From: Lachnospira multipara ATCC 19207
GTDB taxonomy: Bacteria > Bacillota > Clostridia > Lachnospirales > Lachnospiraceae
DNA: 64,000 nt
Reading direction: 5' to 3'
Assembly (NCBI RefSeq): GCF_000424105.1
Contig: NZ_AUJG01000005.1
Location: 1-64,000, forward strand
In this document: in pieces, positions 1 through 9,692 of the stretch
Numbering within the stretch: position 1 is the first letter of the stretch
Layout of the letters: every line of letters begins with the position of its first letter
Notes under the pieces: generated by a model
Told to the model about the DNA's origin: nothing
The model's database searches: none
Seen by the model: only the letters and a program-made list of their open reading frames with translations
Made by a program: the position numbers and the translations under genes

Positions 1-298
<298 letters not shown>

Positions 299-541
299 AA
301 AGTTTTACCTTAGCTTAGTTCTGAACGAACTAGCTTAATAATTTCGTTTCCGTTTAACATTACTGTTATTAAGGATAATCATTTCAAAACAAAATTTGTT
401 TTACGATTGATTACTCGCTTGAATATTTCAAAGAATTTTCAAGGTTGTCATTCTGTTCAGTTGTCAAGGTTCTTATCTCCAAAGCCTTGTGTTTACTAGC
501 TTTGTTGATGTTTTGTTGTCGTTGCTGTATCGCAGCGACTT
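299..541 (-). other. rRNA operon leader with boxA-like site
   Basis: Transcribed spacer between the rRNA promoter (546-574) and the 16S 5' end. On the minus strand it contains ATTCTTTGAAAT (425-436), similar to the boxA antitermination element of Firmicute rRNA leaders, and a small hairpin just after the predicted start (about 519-541). The rest of the gene-free stretch up to 937 is very AT-rich, and I see no coding region in it. Confidence 0.6.
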
Positions 542-545
542 GTAT

Positions 546-574
546 ATATTATCATTTAGAATTCTTTTTGTCAA
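546..574 (-). promoter_or_regulatory. Strong sigma-A promoter of the rRNA operon
   Basis: On the minus strand a perfect -35 TTGACA (569-574) is separated by exactly 17 bases from a -10 TAATAT (546-551). It points at the 16S gene and predicts a start near 539, about 240 bases upstream of the mature 16S. This is the best promoter match in the window, as expected for an rRNA operon. Confidence 0.85.
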
Positions 575-830
575 CAGTAAATACGCATTTTTTCTGTATT
601 TTTTTAATGTTTATTCTATACTTACTCATAGTATTCTTTGTATTCTTGTAGATCTTTATACATAAATCGTAAACTTTCGTAATTATTATAGCAAAATTAA
701 TAAGTTATATTTTCAAATATAGGCTTAAATGCTCACTTTAACACGCTATAAATTGTGTGCAATTAATTATGTATTTTTTCTAAACTTATTATCTAACTCT
801 AACAAATATATAAAAATTATGCTCATAATA

Positions 831-859
831 TAGATATAGGTAATTTTTTATATTATAAT
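831..859 (+). promoter_or_regulatory. Possible promoter of the ferritin-like gene
   Basis: TAGATA (831-836), 17 bases, then TATAAT (854-859), upstream of the gene at 938. The -10 is perfect but the -35 is weak and the surrounding DNA is very AT-rich, so chance matches are likely. Confidence 0.35.
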
Positions 860-937
860 ATAGATACATTTTTCGAAAAACTAAATAAATATAAAACAAT
901 ACTAGTTAATAATTATTTGACACTTAGGAGGTAAATT

Positions 938-1396
938 ATGGCAAATAAGGAACAAACAATTAAGTATTTACAGGCAATCGTAACAGGTTTATCACAGCAG
1001 GCTCTAGGACATGATATTCAGTCTAAGATTTTTAATAGCAAGGGCTTTAAAAAATTAGCTGAAAAGTACGCTGAGCACGCTGTAGAAGAAAGAGGATATG
1101 TAGATCAGTGTATTGATAGAATCCTTGACTTAGGCGGCGAAGTTAAGAATGAAGCTAAGCCAGAAGCTAAGGTTTGCACTAATCCTATTGACTGGATTAA
1201 GTATGACTTACAGGTATCAATTGATGGCCTTAAGTTCTTAGAGGAAGTATTAGAGGCAACTAAGGGTGACTATACTACATATGATATTTTAAAGGATTAT
1301 TATAAAGACGAAGAAGAAGATATGTACTGGGCTGAGCAGCAGTTAGAATTAATTGAATGCATCGGCACTCAGAACTGGATTATTAACCAGATCTAA
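938..1396 (+). CDS. Ferritin/bacterioferritin-like four-helix protein, diiron ligands eroded
   Basis: A 152-residue, all-helical protein whose length and C-terminus (around residues 123-148, ending IGTQNWIIN) follow the bacterioferritin family, which stores iron as shells of four-helix bundles. Aligned by eye with E. coli Bfr without gaps through residue 63, Glu51 is kept, but Glu18 is Leu, heme-ligand Met52 is Arg and His54 is Tyr; further on, Glu94 is Ser, Glu127 is kept (residue 125) and His130 is Asp (residue 128). Four of six diiron ligands therefore look lost, so ferroxidase activity is doubtful. The start has an AGGAGG site 6 bases upstream. It is a single gene, ended by the hairpin at 1438-1473. 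Membership of the ferritin-like superfamily is fairly sure; the role is not. Confidence 0.8.
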   Translation: MANKEQTIKYLQAIVTGLSQQALGHDIQSKIFNSKGFKKLAEKYAEHAVEERGYVDQCIDRILDLGGEVKNEAKPEAKVCTNPIDWIKYDLQVSIDGLKFLEEVLEATKGDYTTYDILKDYYKDEEEDMYWAEQQLELIECIGTQNWIINQI

Positions 1397-1437
1397 TCAT
1401 ATAAAAACCATATATGACAGCATTTTATACTAAATGC

Positions 1438-1473
1438 AAAAATAGAGAAGGCAACTAAGCCTTCTCTATTTTT
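1438..1473. terminator. Bidirectional intrinsic terminator
   Basis: Perfect 15-bp stem (1438-1452 with 1459-1473), loop AACTAA, with A-runs and T-runs at its two bases. It lies between the convergent ferritin-like gene (+) and chemotaxis-type gene (-), so it can serve both. Confidence 0.85.
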
Positions 1474-1511
1474 ATAAGTATGATCATTTAAATTGTAACA
1501 AGCATATTTAA

Positions 1512-2147
1512 CTACATTAACGCATTCTTTGCCTTATCAGTGATTTCTCTCTGGTAGGCGATTTCATTTTCAATATTTCTTGCTTCATTATTAGCAACAT
1601 ATGCTGCGTCTACTACTTTATTTAAGACTTGACCAATCTGGTCTGCCTTATCTTTTTGTACAGTTGAATTATCATATATGGTTGTCATTGATGTTACTGT
1701 TTCAGAAACAGATAACTGTACCTGTGCAATGGTATCAGTAATTTCCTTTGAAGATTTAGCTGATTGTGCTGCAAGATCACGTACTTGTCCAGCTACAACT
1801 GCAAAGCCTTTACCTTGTTCACCTGCTCTTGCAGCCTCAATTGAGGCATTTAGTGAAAGGATATTTGTCTTTTTAGAAATTGATCCAATTACTGCAGCAA
1901 ATTCTTCGATTTTCTTTGAAAGTTCCTCTAGCTCTTTAATCTTTGCTGAAGATTCCTCTACTACTGCATTTAAAGTTTCGATAAGTTTTAAAATTTCTTC
2001 TACACTTGCAATACTTTCTTTCACAAGATTCAAAGATGTATCAGAAGAATTAATAACATCAAAGGCATGTTTTTCAAGTCGCTCCTGGGAATCATCTAAG
2101 CCTGTTAGTATCTCTGATAAACTACTTACAAGTAATTCATTATCCAT
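1512..2147 (-). CDS. Short soluble methyl-accepting chemotaxis-type signalling protein
   Basis: A 211-residue protein consisting almost only of a chemoreceptor signalling domain. The conserved hairpin tip is clear ([20 protein letters not shown], roughly residues 98-118, then [16 protein letters not shown]). That tip contacts CheW and CheA in the family. There is no transmembrane segment, HAMP or recognisable sensor domain; the N-terminal 70 residues are predicted coiled coil, so it is a cytoplasmic receptor-like protein of unknown input. A GGAGG site lies 6 bases before the ATG. It follows radA by 28 bases and may be co-transcribed. No che or flagellar genes occur in the window. Confidence 0.85.
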   Translation of the reverse strand: MDNELLVSSLSEILTGLDDSQERLEKHAFDVINSSDTSLNLVKESIASVEEILKLIETLNAVVEESSAKIKELEELSKKIEEFAAVIGSISKKTNILSLNASIEAARAGEQGKGFAVVAGQVRDLAAQSAKSSKEITDTIAQVQLSVSETVTSMTTIYDNSTVQKDKADQIGQVLNKVVDAAYVANNEARNIENEIAYQREITDKAKNALM

Positions 2148-2175
2148 GTGAGCCCTCCATATATTTTATTATTAG

Positions 2176-3549
2176 CTACAATAACTTAATAGCTTCGTTC
2201 ACGTTTCGTACTCCTATTAAATTTATTCTATCACTATTTTTAATATTTTTCAAGCATACTTGTGGAAGAATCACATTTTCAAAGCCAAGCTTAATTGCCT
2301 CATTGATTCTTTGCTGAACCTGAGACACGGCGCGAACTTCACCAGATAGTCCAACCTCACCAAATATCACGGTTTTAGAGTCTACCACCTTATTCTTAAA
2401 GGAACTTACCAAAGCTAGTACAAGACCTAGGTCAAGGGCCGGCTCGTTTACCTTAATGCCACCAGCGATATTTACATAGGCATCACTAGCTGCAAGGTGA
2501 ATTCCTGCTCGCTTTTCAAGCACTGCCATAAGAAGATTAACTCTGTTGTAGTCCATACCTGCGGCAGTTCTTCTTGCCATTCCAAAATTAGAATCACAAA
2601 CTAGGGCCTGAATTTCCACCATAAGCGGGCGAGTTCCCTCAACCAAACATACAACAACAGATCCTGAAGAATCCTTAGGTCTGCCATCTAGCATATATTC
2701 CGAAGGGTCAGCTACTTCTACTAGGCCTTTTTCCTGCATTTCAAAGACGCCGATTTCGTTTGTGGAACCAAATCTATTCTTTACTCCTCGTAAAATTCTA
2801 TAGGATGCAAATCTATCGCCTTCAAAGTAAAGCACTGTATCCACCATGTGTTCAAGCATTCTAGGACCAGCAACTACGCCTTCCTTTGTAACATGACCAA
2901 CAATAAAGATTGTAATATTTAGGCCCTTAGCAATTTGTAAAAATGTAGCTGTGGACTCTCTTACCTGTGAAACGCTACCAGGTGCTGCCGAAACGTCTTC
3001 TTTAAACATAGTCTGAATGGAATCTATGACTACGATTTTGGGCTTAACCTCGTTTAGTACATTTTCAATAATCTCAAGATTAGTTTCGCAAAGAAGAGAT
3101 AACTTCTCGTTTACTGTGCCAATTCTATCTGCTCTAAGTTTAATCTGCTTTAGAGACTCTTCGCCTGAGATATATAAAACATCTTCGCCCTTGTTTGCCA
3201 GCTTAAAACACATTTGCAAAAGAAGGGTAGACTTACCGATACCAGGATCACCACCTACAAGGCATAAAGAACCCTGTACGATTCCGCCACCAAGAACTCT
3301 ATCTAGTTCCTTTATATCAGTTTTTATTCTATCTTTTTCTTCTAGGGAAATATCATTTAAATTGACAGGCTTTGCCTCTTGATTTGATAGACTAAGCGTC
3401 TTTGTTACGCCTTTAGTCTTAGTTTTTGTTGCAATTGGTTCCTCGACAAGTGTGTTCCAGGATTTGCAGGAAGGACACTGTCCGTACCATTTAGAAAATT
3501 CATTACCGCATTCCTTGCAGAAAAATGCAGTGGTTTTTGCTTTTGCCAT
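2176..3549 (-). CDS. radA: DNA repair protein RadA (Sms)
   Basis: 457 residues, the usual length. An N-terminal four-cysteine zinc finger (Cys11, Cys14, Cys25, Cys28) is followed by a RecA-like ATPase core with Walker A GDPGIGKST (about residue 100), the RadA-specific KNRFG motif, and a C-terminal Lon-protease-like domain. RadA drives branch migration of recombination intermediates. In many Firmicutes radA lies next to clpC; here one small gene separates them and ctsR, mcsA and mcsB are absent. The start has a GGAGG site and agrees with the zinc-finger spacing. Confidence 0.97.
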   Translation of the reverse strand: MAKAKTTAFFCKECGNEFSKWYGQCPSCKSWNTLVEEPIATKTKTKGVTKTLSLSNQEAKPVNLNDISLEEKDRIKTDIKELDRVLGGGIVQGSLCLVGGDPGIGKSTLLLQMCFKLANKGEDVLYISGEESLKQIKLRADRIGTVNEKLSLLCETNLEIIENVLNEVKPKIVVIDSIQTMFKEDVSAAPGSVSQVRESTATFLQIAKGLNITIFIVGHVTKEGVVAGPRMLEHMVDTVLYFEGDRFASYRILRGVKNRFGSTNEIGVFEMQEKGLVEVADPSEYMLDGRPKDSSGSVVVCLVEGTRPLMVEIQALVCDSNFGMARRTAAGMDYNRVNLLMAVLEKRAGIHLAASDAYVNIAGGIKVNEPALDLGLVLALVSSFKNKVVDSKTVIFGEVGLSGEVRAVSQVQQRINEAIKLGFENVILPQVCLKNIKNSDRINLIGVRNVNEAIKLL

Positions 3550-3566
3550 CTTACCTCCATTTTTTA

Positions 3567-3611
3567 AAGGCAGTCTTAAAGCTAGATGGACTAGCTAATT
3601 AAAACTGCCTT
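3567..3611 (-). terminator. Probable terminator after the small conserved gene
   Basis: Nested inverted repeat: AAGGCAGT (3567-3574) pairs with ACTGCCTT (3604-3611), with an inner GCTAG/CTAGC stem. On the minus strand it falls between the stop at 3676 and radA, and is followed by TTTAAAAAA. The T-run is poor, so it may be only partly effective. Confidence 0.5.
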
Positions 3612-3675
3612 AAATTACATTATTTAATTATACCTATTCAATTAATGAAAATTGAATCTCAAATATTAAATTGAA

Positions 3676-4089
3676 TTAAGCCTTAGCAATCTCTACTAAC
3701 ACAGGAGCTTCATCTACAAACTCCACTGATAAAACGAGCTTTCCGCCCATATTAGTCTTCATGCATCCTGCGTCTTTGCCATTTACTTTAATATCGTAGG
3801 AAGAACCTTCTTCAAGTTCAAGTGTAATCTGTGCATTCTCTGCTCCTTCTACCTTAAACTCAACACCACCTTCTGTAACCTTAAAATTGTTAACAGCAGT
3901 TCCTGGTACTGACTCAAACACAAATGAGCCATTACGTTCTAACTTAGTTATCTCATTAAATGTCTTAACCTTATAAGTATCGCCTAAATGCTCAAAATCT
4001 GATAGTTTAGATTTAGTATCTAACTTATAGTTACCAAAACTTAGAGAACCATCACTCTCTGAACGAAGTAATTCATTAACAACTGACAT
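3676..4089 (-). CDS. Small conserved Lachnospiraceae protein, function unknown
   Basis: 137 residues, acidic, no signal peptide or membrane segment. I recall close relatives in Lachnospiraceae carrying the label 'endosialidase', but no catalytic motif of endosialidases is visible, so I do not adopt that name. The C-terminal half alternates short beta-type strands (residues about 70-137) and could be a small beta-sandwich. A strong AGGAGG site precedes the ATG. It sits between clpC and radA and may share their transcription; a link to stress or protein quality control is guesswork from position. Confidence 0.7.
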   Translation of the reverse strand: MSVVNELLRSESDGSLSFGNYKLDTKSKLSDFEHLGDTYKVKTFNEITKLERNGSFVFESVPGTAVNNFKVTEGGVEFKVEGAENAQITLELEEGSSYDIKVNGKDAGCMKTNMGGKLVLSVEFVDEAPVLVEIAKA

Positions 4090-4184
4090 TTAATTGTCCT
4101 CCTATATTTCTTTATATGATAATTATACAATAATCAATAGCTTAATTCTATATAATTATATTTAATATTAAGCAAAAATATCGA

Positions 4185-6650
4185 TTATTTATTCTTTCCC
4201 CTCTTTAAGCTAAAGTTAAGCTTATCTTCTTTAACTGTAACCTTAACTTTATTGCCATAAGAAATCTTTCCTTCAAGTATTCTTTCTGCTAATTCATCTT
4301 CAATTTCATTTTGAATTGTACGACGAAGTGGACGTGCACCATATTTCTGGTCGTAGCCCTTATTAGCAAGCCACTTTCTAGCTTCATCATCTAATTCAAT
4401 AGATAATTTCATCTGTTCCATAATTCGCTTGTTAAGACTATTAATTAAAATGTCAACAATCTCACCAATCTGTTCCTTTTGTAACATATGGAATACGATA
4501 ATGTCATCTATTCTGTTTAAGAATTCAGGTCTGAATAGACGCTTAACTTCGTCCATTACCTTGCCCTTCATTCTATCGTGGTCTTCTTCCTTAGTTGTGC
4601 CAGAATTAAAGCCTAAGTTCTTAGGTTCAACAATATTCTCAGCACCAGCATTACTTGTCATGATAATGATTGTATTCTTAAAATCTACCATACGTCCGGT
4701 AGAATCTGTAATATGTCCATCATCTAAAACCTGTAATAAGACGTTAAATACATCTGGATGAGCCTTTTCAATTTCATCAAAAAGAATTACTGAATAAGGA
4801 TTTCTTCTAACCTTCTCACTTAACTGACCGCCTTCATCGTATCCTACGTATCCTGGAGGTGAGCCAATAAGCTTAGAGACTGTATGCTTTTCCATGTATT
4901 CAGACATATCAACTCTAATTAAAGAATTCTCTGTTCCAAACATTGTCTCTGCAAGGGCCTTTGAAAGCTCTGTCTTACCAACACCAGTTGGACCAAGGAA
5001 AAGGAAGGAACCAATTGGTCTGTTAGGATCTTTAAGTCCTACTCTACCTCTTCTAATAGCCTTAGATATTGCCTTAACAGCTTCATCCTGACCTATTACT
5101 CTATTGTGAAGTGTTTCCTCAAGTTTCATAAGCTTTTCAGATTCAGCTTCTGCAATCTTAGATACAGGAATCTTTGTCTGACTTGCTACTACCTGAGCAA
5201 TTTCTTCCTCATCAACTACTAACTCGTTGGCCTTTAAATCTTCTTGCCACTGCTTAGTTAATTTTTCTAGCTTATCTTTCTTTCTCTTTTGAGACTTCTT
5301 TATCTGGCTAGCTTCTTCATAAGCTTCGCTCTTAATAGCCTCTTCCTTCTTAATAGATAATTCTTTAATTTCAGTTTCAAGCTTCTTAATATCCTTTGGC
5401 ATTACATAGGCATCAAGTCTTGTCTTTGAACTAGCCTCATCTATTAAATCAATAGCCTTATCTGGTAAGAATCTATCATTTAAGTATCTGCTTGATAACT
5501 TAACAGCTGCTGTAACTGCTGCATCTGTAATTGTTACCTTGTGATGCTCTTCATACTTAGGTCTTAAACCTTCTAGAATCTTACAAGCCTCTTCTTCAGA
5601 TGGTTCCTCGACCTTTACAGGCTGGAATCTTCTCTCTAGGGCTGCATCTTTTTCAATGTGCTTTCTATACTCTTCAAGAGTTGTAGCACCAATTAGCTGA
5701 ATTTCTCCACGGGCAAGGGATGGTTTTAAAATGTTAGAAGCATCGATAGCTCCCTCTGCACCACCTGCGCCAATAATTGTATGAAGCTCATCAAGGAATA
5801 AAAGTACATTACCATCAGCCTTAACCTCAGCAATTACTCTCTTAATTCTTTCTTCAAATTCACCTCTATACTTAGAACCAGCTACCATTCCTGATAAATC
5901 AAGAGTTAAAAGTCGCTTATCCTTAATTGTCTCAGGTACATTACCTTCAACAATTCTAGCCGCTAAGCCTTCAACGATAGCTGTCTTACCAACACCTGGC
6001 TCACCTATTAAACAAGGATTATTCTTAGTTCTTCTTGAAAGAATCTGAATAACTCTTTGAATTTCATCATTACGTCCAATTACTGGATCTAGCTTTCCAT
6101 CCTGGGCAAGTCTTGTTAAATCTCTTGAGTACTGATCAAGAGTTGCTGTCTGGCTCTTCTTATTAGAAGCCTTTGATCTCTGACCTGGTAACTCATCCTT
6201 GTATCTATTAACATCAATTCCCATAGATGAAAGTGTTTCTGCATAAATCTTCTTAATAGAAGCTCCAATTGTATTAATAAGTCTAGCTGCAACACAATCT
6301 GACTCTTTTAAAAGAGCTATTAAAATGTGCTCAGTTCCTATTAAATCTGCTCTAAATTTACTTGCTTCTTTGCTAGCATTTTCTAAAATTCTTCTAACTC
6401 TAGGTGTATGCCCTGCAGGCTCTTTAACATTTACTATACTGTCAGGAGCGATCAATTGATTAACTAAGTTAATGATTTTTTCTTCTGTAACATCATTATT
6501 AGCTAATACAGATGAGGCAACACCACCCTCAGCCTTTAAAAGACCAATAAGAAGGTGTTCTGAACCAACATAGCCATGACCTAAAATTGCTGCCATTTCT
6601 GAAGCATATTGTAATGTTTCTTTAGCTTTTTCAGTATATCTGCTCTGCAT
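4185..6650 (-). CDS. clpC: ATP-dependent Clp protease ATP-binding subunit ClpC
   Basis: 821 residues. Two N-terminal Clp_N repeats (about 1-150) are followed by AAA module 1 with Walker A GEPGVGKT, a UVR segment in the middle domain (about 420-460), AAA module 2 with Walker A GPTGVGKT and the C-terminal D2-small domain. It is a Hsp100 unfoldase that feeds ClpP. The UVR segment marks ClpC rather than ClpA or ClpB. The usual ctsR-mcsA-mcsB genes are not upstream, and I see no CtsR heptad repeat before it, so regulation probably differs from the Bacillus model. AAAGGAA precedes the ATG. Confidence 0.97.
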   Translation of the reverse strand: MQSRYTEKAKETLQYASEMAAILGHGYVGSEHLLIGLLKAEGGVASSVLANNDVTEEKIINLVNQLIAPDSIVNVKEPAGHTPRVRRILENASKEASKFRADLIGTEHILIALLKESDCVAARLINTIGASIKKIYAETLSSMGIDVNRYKDELPGQRSKASNKKSQTATLDQYSRDLTRLAQDGKLDPVIGRNDEIQRVIQILSRRTKNNPCLIGEPGVGKTAIVEGLAARIVEGNVPETIKDKRLLTLDLSGMVAGSKYRGEFEERIKRVIAEVKADGNVLLFLDELHTIIGAGGAEGAIDASNILKPSLARGEIQLIGATTLEEYRKHIEKDAALERRFQPVKVEEPSEEEACKILEGLRPKYEEHHKVTITDAAVTAAVKLSSRYLNDRFLPDKAIDLIDEASSKTRLDAYVMPKDIKKLETEIKELSIKKEEAIKSEAYEEASQIKKSQKRKKDKLEKLTKQWQEDLKANELVVDEEEIAQVVASQTKIPVSKIAEAESEKLMKLEETLHNRVIGQDEAVKAISKAIRRGRVGLKDPNRPIGSFLFLGPTGVGKTELSKALAETMFGTENSLIRVDMSEYMEKHTVSKLIGSPPGYVGYDEGGQLSEKVRRNPYSVILFDEIEKAHPDVFNVLLQVLDDGHITDSTGRMVDFKNTIIIMTSNAGAENIVEPKNLGFNSGTTKEEDHDRMKGKVMDEVKRLFRPEFLNRIDDIIVFHMLQKEQIGEIVDILINSLNKRIMEQMKLSIELDDEARKWLANKGYDQKYGARPLRRTIQNEIEDELAERILEGKISYGNKVKVTVKEDKLNFSLKRGKNK

Positions 6651-6733
6651 ATTCGTTCCTTTCCCTAATATTTATTTGTCGTATATTTTTAAACAAATAA
6701 ATTGTCTATTTTATGTTTAAAACAACTAAAGTT

Positions 6734-6762
6734 ATTATATCACGTCAAGGACTAAATCCCAA
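6734..6762 (-). promoter_or_regulatory. Probable sigma-A promoter of clpC
   Basis: On the minus strand TTGGGA (6757-6762), a 17-base spacer, then a perfect TATAAT (6734-6739). The predicted start near 6727 leaves a leader of about 75 bases before clpC. No CtsR or CIRCE-type operator is seen around it. Confidence 0.55.
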
Positions 6763-6794
6763 CATAGAATAAATTAAATAATCATTAAATCAGA

Positions 6795-8354
6795 TTATAA
6801 ATTGCTATGCTTTGTTAATAAATAATAAGGTCCAAAGTAAGTAATTGCAGCCACCACTAATGCAAAGAACATTGAAACAATGTTAGACTCTGTAAGAATA
6901 AGTAAGCCATTATAAACTACTGCTATACAAACTCCCATAATAATTGCACTAATTAGTGGTTTTAGAACTATTTTCTTAATTGAAAATCTATAATTTATCT
7001 CCTGATATAAAGTCTTTAGGTTAAAGATAAATACTACTAATGGGAATAGAGTACTTCCTATTACAAGTCCGTAAATTCCAAGAGATGTGAATCTAAGCAT
7101 GAAATAAACTAGCACTATGTGAATTACAAGTGAAATAGCTGAGTGATAAACTGGCATTTTCATCTTATCAATTGCCTGAAGTGCTGAACTTGTTACTGTT
7201 GATAGAGTAAAGAAAACTACAGATACAGCACCAATCTTTAACATTGTTGCACCTTCTGCACTATTGTAAGAAGAGAATAAAATCTTAATAATTCCCTGAC
7301 CTAATACTGCTAAACCAATAAATGAAGGGATTGCAATAAATAGATTAGTCTTAATTGTCTTAGTTAACTTTGTTCTAACTCCATCTATATCTTTTTCTGT
7401 GAAAGATGTAACCATTGCAGGTAGCATAGAAGCTGACATAGCTGAAGCTACACCCTGTGGAATTCCGATAAGTAAAATAAAGCATGAACTATAAGTTCCT
7501 AAATCTATAGTTACGCTATCAATTACTGTACTTGATAAATTACTAAATAAAATGTCATCAAAAACGGAACTTATCTGATAGAAAGTCTGGCCTAAAATAA
7601 TTGGAATCATTGTTGTAATAATAATTTTATACATATTTGAAGCCGGTACTCTATCAGCTTTTGTATCCTTTCTTAGCAGTTTCTTAAACTGTGGTTTATA
7701 AACAAAATAAAGGAAAATCATAAAAATAAGCGCTGAAAGGGCACCTAAGGCTGTACCTAGAGTTGAACCTGCTGCACCATAAGCAGATTGATTAGCAGAC
7801 TCTTTAAAAGACTGCATAAGAATATAGCCTGCGCCAATACTTACGATTGCATTAACAATCTGCTCAATAATCTGTGAAACTGCTGTTGGAATCATTGTTC
7901 CCTGACCCTGGAAGAAACCTCTAATTACGCCAAGCACTGCTACAAGGAAAATTGTTGGTGCTAAAATTCTTAGAGGAATTGCAAGACCTGGTGTGTTTCC
8001 GGAATAGATTACATTTTCAATAAAATCTGCTCCAAAGAATACTAAGGCAGCTGCAATGCCACCTGTTACAATTCCAATTGTGAGGGAATATTTAAATATT
8101 CTTTTGGCATTCTTATACTTACCTTCTGCAAATCTTTGAGAAACTAACTTAGATACTGCCATTGGCAATCCATAAGAGGATAAAACTAGCATAATATTAT
8201 AGACATTAAAGGCAATGCCATAAATGCCATTACCTTCGCTGCCTATAATATTAACTACTGGAATTCTATAAAGCATTCCGATTATTCTAACTATAATACC
8301 TGCCATGGCTAAAATTCCGCCATGGATCAAAAAATTATTTTTCTTTTTTTCCAT
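6795..8354 (-). CDS. MOP-family polysaccharide flippase (SpoVB/MurJ-like)
   Basis: 519 residues with about 14 hydrophobic helices, matching the MATE/MOP-superfamily polysaccharide transporters that flip lipid-linked sugars across the membrane. The N-terminal stretch around residues 10-30 is typical of the SpoVB branch, which in Clostridia includes lipid II-type flippases as well as sporulation proteins; I cannot choose between them from sequence. The ribosome site (AAGGAAG) is unusually far (about 13 bases) from the ATG. It heads toward clpC and follows a cluster of envelope-sugar genes on the same strand (8508-11773), so polysaccharide export is plausible. Confidence 0.88.
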   Translation of the reverse strand: MEKKKNNFLIHGGILAMAGIIVRIIGMLYRIPVVNIIGSEGNGIYGIAFNVYNIMLVLSSYGLPMAVSKLVSQRFAEGKYKNAKRIFKYSLTIGIVTGGIAAALVFFGADFIENVIYSGNTPGLAIPLRILAPTIFLVAVLGVIRGFFQGQGTMIPTAVSQIIEQIVNAIVSIGAGYILMQSFKESANQSAYGAAGSTLGTALGALSALIFMIFLYFVYKPQFKKLLRKDTKADRVPASNMYKIIITTMIPIILGQTFYQISSVFDDILFSNLSSTVIDSVTIDLGTYSSCFILLIGIPQGVASAMSASMLPAMVTSFTEKDIDGVRTKLTKTIKTNLFIAIPSFIGLAVLGQGIIKILFSSYNSAEGATMLKIGAVSVVFFTLSTVTSSALQAIDKMKMPVYHSAISLVIHIVLVYFMLRFTSLGIYGLVIGSTLFPLVVFIFNLKTLYQEINYRFSIKKIVLKPLISAIIMGVCIAVVYNGLLILTESNIVSMFFALVVAAITYFGPYYLLTKHSNL

Positions 8355-8394
8355 AACTCGTATATTACTTCCTTAATTTTCTTATCTAAACACA

Positions 8395-8417
8395 TCTGAA
8401 ACTATCCCAATTTCAGA
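8395..8417 (-). promoter_or_regulatory. Hairpin in the upstream region of the flippase gene
   Basis: TCTGAAA (8395-8401) pairs with TTTCAGA (8411-8417) around a 9-base loop, about 40 bases upstream of the flippase start. There is no T-run, so it is not a normal terminator. It may be an operator or leader structure. Confidence 0.3.
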
Positions 8418-8507
8418 CGCCTGCCCTATAGAATAACACATTTAAGGTAATTAATTAATACGTTTCACAAAATTTTAATATAATAAAGCTTAGCTTTGAC
8501 AAATGTA

Positions 8508-9635
8508 TTATAAAACGGAAAGATCTGCTACCTTCCAGCTTCCATTAACATTTACAAATGTATATCTGTAGTTAGTGTCGTAGCTCTTCTCTCCGTCTCC
8601 CCAATTAACATATAAAACGCAGGAAACATCAATAGAATAGCAATCGCTAGAATATACTCTAAAGTTACTTGTAGCCATATCTCTAAATTCATAGCTAAAC
8701 TTTTTACCAACCAAGAAGGCCCAAACTGCAGGGATATTTGCAACATAAGTCTTTGCCTTTCCTAGCATGTGACTTGAAAGTGTCTCAAGGCTGCCGCGGT
8801 TGATGATATATTTTCCATAGCACTCTAAAACTTCCATAGCATTAGCAGAAGCTGTTTCATACATAGAATCTACTGAAGGATAAAGGGCTGTTAAGTTGTT
8901 GTCATTAGCCTCGTATTTAAGCTCGTAGCCTTCATAATTTACTGTAAGTTCTGGCATTAAGTTAAGGCCTGTAACTGTATAAACTTCCTCTGTAGGAGTT
9001 GTCACATATTTTGACACATTAAGGCATGGTTCAAACTCGACTCCTGTAGAAGTTTTGTAAGAATCAGACACTTCAATACCATTAAGGTAAACTGTACTAT
9101 TAGTTGGAACTGTGATGTTTAATTCATCTGAGCCTGCAACTGCTGCAAATGTTACATCCTCTAATTTCCAATCTCTAAAAAAGCCTGATTTCTTGCTTTC
9201 CTTTTTTAGGCTAATTGTGCATAGATCCTCATCTCCTGCAGATACTGTATATACAGGATTTGAGGCACTATATTCTCCTAGTTTCTTTGAATAGCTAAGT
9301 TCATTTTCACCAATCTTTTCCTTAAGCTTTGTGGAAATGTAGGCGCTATCTTCAAATTCATTATATTCAATATTGGCATCCTCTATAATGGATTCTAGCT
9401 TTGAAGTCTTCATATCTGCTAGAATTTTGTCCATCTTATTAGCTGGAATGCTGCTTTCATAGTCCTTTAAAAAGAAGAATAAAAGGATAAGCAAAAATAC
9501 GCCAATTGCTCCAAGGACTATTGAATAAATAGCTAAAAACTTCTTAAAGCTAATTCCCTTAGTTTTCTTCTTTCTAACGATTTTCTTTTTTTTAACCACT
9601 GTTTTTTCTTTCTTATTATCTAAAACGTTATCCAT
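8508..9635 (-). CDS. Membrane-anchored extracytoplasmic protein, function unknown
   Basis: 375 residues. The N-terminus (1-30) is cytoplasmic and very lysine-rich (runs of KKK), followed by one hydrophobic helix (about 31-55) and a roughly 320-residue outside part. The last 110 residues (ending in FVNVNGSWKVADLSVL) resemble an NTF2-like fold, common in extracellular parts of Firmicute membrane proteins; this is an impression, not a proven match. It is followed at 8354 by a flippase and preceded at 9693 by a phosphodiester glycosidase, so a cell-envelope role is likely. Confidence 0.7.
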   Translation of the reverse strand: MDNVLDNKKEKTVVKKKKIVRKKKTKGISFKKFLAIYSIVLGAIGVFLLILLFFFLKDYESSIPANKMDKILADMKTSKLESIIEDANIEYNEFEDSAYISTKLKEKIGENELSYSKKLGEYSASNPVYTVSAGDEDLCTISLKKESKKSGFFRDWKLEDVTFAAVAGSDELNITVPTNSTVYLNGIEVSDSYKTSTGVEFEPCLNVSKYVTTPTEEVYTVTGLNLMPELTVNYEGYELKYEANDNNLTALYPSVDSMYETASANAMEVLECYGKYIINRGSLETLSSHMLGKAKTYVANIPAVWAFLVGKKFSYEFRDMATSNFRVYSSDCYSIDVSCVLYVNWGDGEKSYDTNYRYTFVNVNGSWKVADLSVL

Positions 9636-9692
9636 AGATTACTCCTCATTAAATGTCTGTTTTGTACAAAATGTCTTATTTGTTCAAATGTC

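Noticed and set aside
917-922. TTGACA just before the ferritin-like ribosome site
   Set aside because: It overlaps the translation start region, with no room for a -10 and start point upstream of the ATG.
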